10,187 nucleotides of DNA. Origin: Methanobacteriota archaeon (GTDB lineage: Archaea; Thermoplasmatota; Poseidoniia; Poseidoniales; Thalassarchaeaceae). Under the pieces are notes generated by a model. It saw only the letters and a program-made list of their open reading frames with translations, did no database searches and was not told where the DNA came from. The translations under genes were made by a program, and so were the position numbers. The stretch covers positions 5,546-15,732 of the forward strand of contig PAYF01000009.1 in NCBI GenBank assembly GCA_002714745.1, given 5' to 3'. Of this stretch, positions 1 through 4,154 are shown in pieces. Every line of letters begins with the position of its first letter. Position 1 is the stretch's first letter.

Positions 1-657
1 GATTGCAGTATATGCTCCTGAGTCTAGCATGGCATCAATAGCATCGTTAGTACCGTGCACGATATCCCAGTATTTCACGTGAGCAATGTTTTCCGGTTCT
101 AGATAGATTCCCTTGCAGATTCTGAAATCGGTGTGTTTACCTGTAGCGGCGCGAATGTCGTTAATGTCTGAGAGAGTTCGTATTAGCCTTCCTTGTAGAA
201 CCACTCCGACATTGTGGAGTCCCTTTTCTTGCAGCGAATTGCAGACATCAATTGTGGGACCAGTGACTCTGTGATCTTCCATGTCCAATCGGACAAACAT
301 GTTGTGCTGGGCTGCCTTTCTGACCAGACCCTCGATATTACCCAGAGCCGCATCTGGGTCAATCAGCAAGCCGAACGCTGTGGGTTTGATTGAGATGTTC
401 GCATCGAGTTCGTTCTCTATGATGGAGTCGATTAAGTTGGAGTATTCTTTAATGAAGAACTCAGCCTCCTTCATTGAACTAATTTCCTCCCCCAGTACAT
501 CAACCGTGAAACATGCGCCCTCATCACTCATCTCTCTCATCAGAGCGATTGCGCTTACCATGTCTGAGCCAGCAACATACCTCTTCGAAACCCAGCGGAT
601 GAAAGCCTTGGGAGTAATTGGCATCAAGCCCACTACTAACTGTCCGAACAGCCTCAT
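1..657 (-). CDS. Proline dehydrogenase (PRODH), 3' end cut by the window edge
   Basis: FAD-dependent oxidation of L-proline to pyrroline-5-carboxylate, the first step of proline catabolism. 219 residues are visible; the monofunctional family is about 300 long, so the C-terminal part lies beyond the left edge. The visible part follows the PRODH TIM barrel: ISIKPTAFGL (89-97), a strand with the family's conserved lysine; VRLDMEDH (122-129), like the family's DME motif; NVGVVLQGRLIRT (149-161); and FRICKGIYLEPE (178-189), equivalent to the RLVKGAYxE signature. The N-terminus (RYVAGSDMVSAIALMREMSDEGACFTVD) fits the usual opening helix and first strand. The ATG at 657 is the only start available before the in-frame stop formed by the dtdA stop codon, 27 nt upstream. 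I see no Shine-Dalgarno sequence. It probably shares a transcript with dtdA. Family assignment is from remembered motifs. Confidence 0.88.
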   Translation of the reverse strand, partial: MRLFGQLVVGLMPITPKAFIRWVSKRYVAGSDMVSAIALMREMSDEGACFTVDVLGEEISSMKEAEFFIKEYSNLIDSIIENELDANISIKPTAFGLLIDPDAALGNIEGLVRKAAQHNMFVRLDMEDHRVTGPTIDVCNSLQEKGLHNVGVVLQGRLIRTLSDINDIRAATGKHTDFRICKGIYLEPENIAHVKYWDIVHGTNDAIDAMLDSGAYTAI

Positions 658-684
658 CTGAACACTGCAGGAATGGGCGAGCCT

Positions 685-1629
685 TCACAATTGCGAAGAT
701 TCATTCAACTCCTTTCCTCGTCTGACTGGCACTCGCAACTCTTCCAAAAGGCCCAGAATTGCCGTTCTCTGCCAGCCCTTGAACGACTTTCTGTCGAGAT
801 GGGCGAAGAGTCGCGCTCCGGGGAATGCTGACATCGTGGATTCCACTGAAGTTCGAATCGAATGCTTCCACGCTCCCTTGGGCTCCTCATCCCCCTCTGC
901 ATTCTCAAAAGGAAGAGCATAATTCGCTAGTATGTGTCCTGCCCATAATTTAGATTCAGATAGTACCGCCTTGTGTCTGGGAGCATAGTGGCCTCCTCCA
1001 AGGCCAATCATCACGTCTCCGTCTTCTTGCCATGAAACCGGTTCAGAGCCATCTAGTCCGAGATTGTCCGAGATTACGCTCGCCCAAGCATCGCCTGCTT
1101 CCTTGCTTTTCCACTGAGCTTCGGTGGAGCCAATCTCGATATACAGTGTAGGCTTGGATAGGACCGGTCCATGATGCGTCGTCTCAAGAGTCAAGTCGTA
1201 CTCCTTGTGGAGTCCGCGTGACCTGCCTTCCGCCAGCATTCTTCTGAACAAAGAAGCGAATCTAGGAGAGGGAGGGACTACTGTCCCATTCCTCCCTCCC
1301 GCTTGACCCTCTTCTCCGTGAGGCGTCTCTCCAGGAATTCCGATTGCATGAAGAGTCAATGCAGGAGTATTTGTCGCCGATACATGCCTTGAAAGAATCA
1401 ATACCTCGTCGATTTCGTGGCCCACGTTATCTTGGTGTATTGTGTCAATTCCATCTGCGTAGATGTGCAACTTGTCGATTAGGAGAAGATGGACATCGCG
1501 TGAGAGGTGCTGGTGCATCTTTCCGTGTGAAAGAGTAGTTGGCTCGGACCAGCCACCTAATTCGAGCACTGCCCGATGTAGATTGATTGAGGCATCGTCT
1601 TGGGACGAAGCAAGCAGCAGTGTGACCAT
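685..1629 (-). CDS. dtdA: D-aminoacyl-tRNA deacylase, archaeal type (DtdA)
   Basis: Hydrolyses D-amino acids wrongly attached to tRNA, recycling the tRNA and keeping D-residues out of proteins; cytoplasmic. With the start at 1629 the protein has 314 residues and aligns from its first residue with archaeal DtdA: MVTLLLASSQDDASINL at the N-terminus, SRHVSATNTPALTLHAIG (80-97), THHGP (151-155), YIEIGSTEAQW (163-173), GLGGGHYAPR (209-218) and GHI (231-233). These are the family's hallmark blocks. It is slightly longer than typical archaeal forms (about 270-280), with extra residues around 103-123 and at the C-terminus. The frame is open further upstream to an ATG at 1680, but that adds 17 residues unlike the family, and a TATA box lies inside the extension, 26 bp before 1629. 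The chosen start is therefore 1629, probably on a leaderless mRNA. It is the first gene of a likely operon with PRODH. Confidence 0.93.
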   Translation of the reverse strand: MVTLLLASSQDDASINLHRAVLELGGWSEPTTLSHGKMHQHLSRDVHLLLIDKLHIYADGIDTIHQDNVGHEIDEVLILSRHVSATNTPALTLHAIGIPGETPHGEEGQAGGRNGTVVPPSPRFASLFRRMLAEGRSRGLHKEYDLTLETTHHGPVLSKPTLYIEIGSTEAQWKSKEAGDAWASVISDNLGLDGSEPVSWQEDGDVMIGLGGGHYAPRHKAVLSESKLWAGHILANYALPFENAEGDEEPKGAWKHSIRTSVESTMSAFPGARLFAHLDRKSFKGWQRTAILGLLEELRVPVRRGKELNESSQL

Positions 1630-1650
1630 GTCTCGCAATGGGGGCACTGG

Positions 1651-1658
1651 TATAATTT
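1651..1658 (-). promoter_or_regulatory. TATA box of dtdA (leaderless promoter)
   Basis: On the minus strand AAATTATA sits with its centre about 26 bp before the dtdA ATG at 1629, preceded by a purine-rich TGAAA that resembles a BRE. Archaeal TATA boxes centre about 26 bp upstream of the transcription start, so transcription would begin at or next to the ATG and the mRNA would have no leader. The sequence and spacing are seen directly; the promoter role is inferred. Confidence 0.6.
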
Positions 1659-1700
1659 CACTAGCCACACCTTCAAGCACGGGGACTGTGAGCGGTCGGT

Positions 1701-2624
1701 GTGAAAGAAGCTCGGTATGGCTTCCAGCCGATGAGGGTCGACCAGGGCGAGGGGGCGAAGGTACTCGTCGGCAGCTCCGGCGAGTTGCTCAGAATAGATG
1801 AGGAAGGCAATCCTTTGCACGAGCCCGTCACTCCATTCCCTGCCAGCATCTCAGGGGGAGTAGTAATGGGGGAATTCTGGATTGGGACCTGGGTTGATCA
1901 AGAACTCAGGGAAGCTAGGATGGCTGCTTTGCCCTTGGACGGGGAATGGAATGATGGCGGTGGCAGACAGCATCTCAGGGAAGTATCTGATGCTGAGATG
2001 ATGATGCCCGCTTCCTCAATCTGGGCTAGGAGGCTAGATGCAGAGCCGATGGCGCTCACGCGTGTTTCGAAAGGTACGGTTTTTGCCACATTGAACAGAG
2101 GCGTGTACATGATAGATGATGATGCAAAGGAGATTTGGAGGGCACCATATCCAGAGTGGCCCGGGCTATCGAAATTCCATCACTCGGATACTCTGGTGAC
2201 ATGTACTGAGCAAGATGGAAGAATCGCGCTATGGTCGCGATCGGGTTCGGTAACTTTGCTCGATGGAGAAGACGGATCATTCGTTTCCAACCATGTTCTT
2301 GATCTGACCGGTCCTTTGGCAGGAGTTGAATTCAGCGAAGTGGGAGGTTGGTTCCTAATGTTGGAAAATGGCGATGTGGGGCTGCTGGAGGATTTACAGA
2401 CTACTCCTCATGTAGTGAAGACTCCAGGGCCGGTTTTTGATGCGCGATTTGCTGATGGTAGATGGAGATGGACCGGTTGGAGGCATGATGGATCCTTTTT
2501 TGGAGGGAAGTTCGAGATAGTTCAGCGCAGAGATGTCGGAATCGCCCTAGTAGGGGACAATGTAGTCACCAATGATGGGAGATGGAGTGAATTCCGAGCG
2601 GCTTACTCTAGGTCGGATGAATGA
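1701..2624 (+). CDS. Cytoplasmic beta-propeller-like protein of unknown function
   Basis: I do not recognise a named family. The 307 residues contain recurring hydrophobic strands with Gly/Asp turns and aromatic ends, as in WD40 or PQQ-like propeller blades: VLVGSSGELLRIDEEG (about 21-36), VFATLNRGVYMIDDD (about 128-142), IALWSRSGSVTLLDGEDG (about 175-192), FLMLENGDVGLLEDL (about 218-232), VFDARFADGRWRWTGW (about 246-261) and VGIALVGDNVVTNDG (about 279-293). There is no signal peptide or membrane helix, so it is likely a soluble cytoplasmic scaffold or sensor-like protein. The start is GTG at 1701, the first possible after an in-frame stop at 1689-1691; ATG at 1731 is an alternative. No clear Shine-Dalgarno site is seen. 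It diverges from dtdA, and its 3' end overlaps rps27ae, which runs the other way, by 22 bp. Coding status is supported by an open frame of over 900 nt and regular protein-like composition. Confidence 0.75.
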   Translation: MKEARYGFQPMRVDQGEGAKVLVGSSGELLRIDEEGNPLHEPVTPFPASISGGVVMGEFWIGTWVDQELREARMAALPLDGEWNDGGGRQHLREVSDAEMMMPASSIWARRLDAEPMALTRVSKGTVFATLNRGVYMIDDDAKEIWRAPYPEWPGLSKFHHSDTLVTCTEQDGRIALWSRSGSVTLLDGEDGSFVSNHVLDLTGPLAGVEFSEVGGWFLMLENGDVGLLEDLQTTPHVVKTPGPVFDARFADGRWRWTGWRHDGSFFGGKFEIVQRRDVGIALVGDNVVTNDGRWSEFRAAYSRSDE

Positions 2625-2773
2625 CCGCACTTGCCACAGACCTTCCTGTCAGAATGAATACCTAGGAAAACTCCCGGACCGCAATTAGGGCAGGACTCTC
2701 CCTTTCGGACCAACTCTCCGCCCTCTACCGAGTACTTCGAGTGCTTGCCATTTGGGTTAGGCCCTTCTCCCAT
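2603..2773 (-). CDS. rps27ae: Small ribosomal subunit protein eS31 (S27ae), zinc finger
   Basis: A 56-residue component of the archaeal 30S subunit. The sequence MGEGPNPNGKHSKYSVEGG leads into a zinc finger: SCPNCG (Cys28, Cys31), then about 14 residues (GPGVFLGIHSDRK), then CGKCGH (Cys46, Cys49). This C-x2-C...C-x2-C pattern with a KY-type basic N-terminal segment is diagnostic of the short archaeal S27ae, which lacks the eukaryotic ubiquitin fusion. The start ATG overlaps the rps24e stop (TGATG), giving translational coupling, and GGGAGG at 2788-2783 lies 9 nt upstream. It is the last gene of the rpoE1-spt4-rps24e-rps27ae operon. Its 3' end runs 22 bp into the end of the opposing propeller gene, with no spacer for a terminator. 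Confidence 0.93.
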   Translation of the reverse strand: MGEGPNPNGKHSKYSVEGGELVRKGESCPNCGPGVFLGIHSDRKVCGKCGHSSDLE

Positions 2774-3141
2774 CACTCATCGCCTCCCTCTGATTCCTCT
2801 TCAGAATCTTCTTCCTCAGCCACATCTTCCTCGAGTGGCTTAGGCTTGGGAGGGGCCGGACTCTCCTTGTCAGGCGAGTGTCTGGCCTTGAGGTACTCAT
2901 GCTCGAACTCTGCAGACTCTGCTGAGCCGTAAACCAGAGCTATGCCGGTAGTCTGAGGCATTCCGAATCGTGTACTGACTTCCTTAACGAAGACGAGTTC
3001 TTCCTTGGCTCCGGGCTCAGCCTTAGCGGCAGCGGACCTCATGTCTGCCAGAGATGGAGTCGGTGAGTTTGCGTGATTCCACACAAAGCGAATCTCAACC
3101 CGGTCCAATAGCGGATTCTCCTTCCTTTCTGTGACTTCCAT
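2773..3141 (-). CDS. rps24e: Small ribosomal subunit protein eS24 (S24e)
   Basis: A 122-residue 30S ribosomal protein. The core (about residues 1-88) matches archaeal S24e: MEVTERKENPLLDRVEIRF opens the fold, followed by the helix SLADMRSAAAKAEPG (30-44), the strand LVFVKEVSTRFGMPQTTGIALVYG (49-72) and the helix SAEFEHEYLKAR (76-87). Archaeal S24e is usually about 100 residues. Here the chain continues into a low-complexity tail, first Pro/Lys (SPAPPKPKP), then almost entirely Glu/Asp/Ser to the C-terminus. An excellent Shine-Dalgarno sequence, AGGAGG at 3154-3149, lies 7 nt before the ATG. The gene starts 13 nt after the spt4 stop, and its own stop overlaps the rps27ae start. Confidence 0.93.
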   Translation of the reverse strand: MEVTERKENPLLDRVEIRFVWNHANSPTPSLADMRSAAAKAEPGAKEELVFVKEVSTRFGMPQTTGIALVYGSAESAEFEHEYLKARHSPDKESPAPPKPKPLEEDVAEEEDSEEESEGGDE

Positions 3142-3154
3142 CTAGAAACCTCCT

Positions 3155-3373
3155 CTATCGGATGTTGACCTTCAATGCGTAGTTTCCGGGATCTGAGACA
3201 TTCAGTCTCTTAGCTACCTCAGATCGGTCCGGATCTAGAATGACGACGAAACCCTGCCAGTCTGTAGTTACTGGAGCTCCGGGACACTGCATGCACTGTG
3301 GAGGATCGCTCTTCTTCTCGGGATCGGGAAGAATCCTGTTGCCCTCGCCGCATGCGAAGGGTTGCTTGGCCAT
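3155..3373 (-). CDS. spt4: Transcription elongation factor Spt4 (formerly RpoE2)
   Basis: Partner of Spt5 on RNA polymerase; the heterodimer closes over the DNA cleft and promotes processive elongation. The 72 residues (MAKQPFACGEG...) carry the C-terminal fold signature of archaeal Spt4: TTDWQGFVVILDPDRSEVAK followed by RLNVSDPGNYALKVNIR. The zinc ribbon is unusual. The second knuckle, CMQC (Cys27, Cys30), is intact, but the first has only Cys8 (ACGEGNR), and about 15 residues rich in Pro, Asp and Lys separate the halves. The start at 3373 is 1 nt after the rpoE1 stop, with GAGGAGG at 3389-3383 giving 9-nt spacing. An ATG at 3382 in the same frame is possible but would leave no spacing from that Shine-Dalgarno site. 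It is the second gene of the operon. Confidence 0.9.
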   Translation of the reverse strand: MAKQPFACGEGNRILPDPEKKSDPPQCMQCPGAPVTTDWQGFVVILDPDRSEVAKRLNVSDPGNYALKVNIR

Positions 3374-3374
3374 C

Positions 3375-3932
3375 TCAGTCATCCTCCTCGCCGAGCCAGT
3401 CGAACGCACCGAGGCCTTCCATCTTGCAATTCAGCCCAATCTTTGACGATCTAGGATCGTTCTGATTGATTGACTTCGAGACAATCCTTGAGCGTACAGG
3501 AGATCCTTCCTCGAGGTGCTTGCCGCTCTGGGTGCCCTCAATCCTCTTACTCTGCGCACCGAGATGAACTTGAACAGGTTCGTCAAGTATCTGCGACTTA
3601 TGCAACAGGGCCTCCACCGGTCCGATTCTGACGAAAGCCCCGTACTCGGAAATCTCTGAGACGGCTCCGTCGATAACTTCGTTATTCTCCATCGTAAAGA
3701 TGAGGGCCTTGAAGCGGACATTCTGGTAGATAGCCCCATCACCGTGGATAATCTTGCCCCTTCCCACAGCCTCATGATCGAAGGTCAGTAGGGTGTAATC
3801 CTCGTTCTCGTCGAAGCGCCCCTCAAAGGCGTCGTGAGCGAGTTCATCGATATGCTCCTCGAGCTTTCTACCCGCACGGATATACTCTGCAGGAATGCGG
3901 ATGGTGTCCTCTCTTGTTATGAGGCTGTACAT
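3375..3932 (-). CDS. rpoE1: RNA polymerase subunit Rpo7 (RpoE1, Rpb7 homologue)
   Basis: A 185-residue subunit forming, with Rpo4 (RpoF), the stalk of archaeal RNA polymerase, which binds emerging RNA and helps open the promoter. The N-terminal tip domain (about 1-78) has DTIRIPAEY and GKIIHGDGAIYQNVRFKALIF, both typical of the family. An S1/OB RNA-binding domain follows (about 82-168): VIDGAVSEISEYGAFVRIGP, then VEALLHKSQI and a strand ending KIGLNCKMEGLG. The ATG at 3932 has AGGAG at 3946-3942, 9 nt upstream, and an in-frame TAG lies in the leader just before it. First gene of the operon that continues with spt4, rps24e and rps27ae, the usual archaeal association. Confidence 0.94.
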   Translation of the reverse strand: MYSLITREDTIRIPAEYIRAGRKLEEHIDELAHDAFEGRFDENEDYTLLTFDHEAVGRGKIIHGDGAIYQNVRFKALIFTMENNEVIDGAVSEISEYGAFVRIGPVEALLHKSQILDEPVQVHLGAQSKRIEGTQSGKHLEEGSPVRSRIVSKSINQNDPRSSKIGLNCKMEGLGAFDWLGEEDD

Positions 3933-4006
3933 GTCTTCGGGCTCCTAAGGGACTCACCAAGAGGATAGCCGAAGGAGGGAGTTTGCCTCCCGTCCCTCAT
4001 CGGCAT
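3917..4006 (-). other. Possible 29-codon upstream ORF in the rpoE1 leader
   Basis: An ATG at 4006 opens a short frame (begins MPMRDGRQTPSFGY, 29 residues) that ends at a TAA inside the first codons of rpoE1, in another frame. GAGGT precedes it closely (2 nt), a poor ribosome-site spacing. It overlaps the hairpin at 3968-4004. It may be a leader peptide, or chance; nothing besides position supports it. Confidence 0.15.
3968..4004 (-). other. Nested hairpin in the 5' leader of the rpoE1 operon
   Basis: Outer arms GCCGA (3968-3972) and TCGGC (4000-4004) enclose an inner stem GGGAG (3977-3981) / CTCCC (3987-3991) with a 5-nt loop. On the minus strand this would fold in the leader RNA about 36 nt before the rpoE1 ATG. 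It could be a control element for a ribosomal/RNA polymerase operon, or a chance GC-rich fold. Confidence 0.35.
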
Positions 4007-4050
4007 TACCTCTGGAGGAGAGTTCCTTGCGACCGGCGACCGACCCGTCC

Positions 4051-4058
4051 TGTATAAG
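4051..4058 (-). promoter_or_regulatory. Candidate TATA box for the rpoE1 operon
   Basis: On the minus strand CTTATACA is the best TATA-like sequence in the 3933-4154 region. It predicts transcription starting near 4029 and a leader of roughly 95 nt before rpoE1, which would include the hairpin at 3968-4004. The same bases read GTATAAG on the plus strand, so they could also serve the divergent giant gene. Position and sequence are the only evidence. Confidence 0.35.
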
Positions 4059-4101
4059 CGCAACGGATGGAAAGTTCGATTCGGCTGAGACTGAGGTGCT
4101 T

Positions 4102-4118
4102 TCAGACCGTAGGTCTGA
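4102..4118. promoter_or_regulatory. Perfect inverted repeat upstream of the giant surface-protein gene
   Basis: TCAGACC and GGTCTGA form an exact 7-bp inverted repeat around GTA, 36 bp before the giant gene's ATG and just upstream of the TATA-like sequence at 4126-4129. A symmetric site in this position could be an operator for a dimeric regulator, or a small hairpin in a longer leader. No regulator is identified in the window. Confidence 0.35.
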
Positions 4119-4123
4119 GTGAG

Positions 4124-4130
4124 GGTATAG
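4124..4130 (+). promoter_or_regulatory. Weak TATA-like element before the giant gene
   Basis: GGTATAG has its TATA centred about 27 bp before the ATG at 4155, the spacing expected for a leaderless archaeal transcript. The flanks are GC-rich and it lacks an A/T-rich BRE-TATA run, so this is tentative. The stronger TATA at 4053-4058 would instead give a leader of about 75 nt. Confidence 0.3.
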
Positions 4131-4154
4131 GGCGAATGTTCAAGTGGACTCGGA

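Noticed and set aside
281..661. Plus-strand open frame of 126 codons
   Set aside because: Antisense shadow of the proline dehydrogenase gene, whose translation carries clear family motifs.
1630..1680. Upstream 17-codon extension of dtdA from the ATG at 1680
   Set aside because: The extension does not look like DtdA and contains the likely TATA box of the gene.
1344..1801. Plus-strand open frames opposite dtdA and across the 1630-1700 gap
   Set aside because: Overlap a well-supported gene, with Cys/Arg/Trp-rich, non-protein-like composition.
3374..3409. Spt4 start at 3409
   Set aside because: It would add 12 residues unlike Spt4 inside rpoE1; the ATG at 3373 has a well-spaced Shine-Dalgarno site and fits the family N-terminus.
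3431..3775. Second minus-strand frame inside rpoE1
   Set aside because: Arg/Ser-rich shadow in another frame of a clearly identified RNA polymerase subunit.
3933..4154. Possible tRNA or other structured RNA gene in the intergenic region
   Set aside because: No cloverleaf, T-loop (GGTTCGAATC-like) or 3' acceptor pairing found; only short hairpins.
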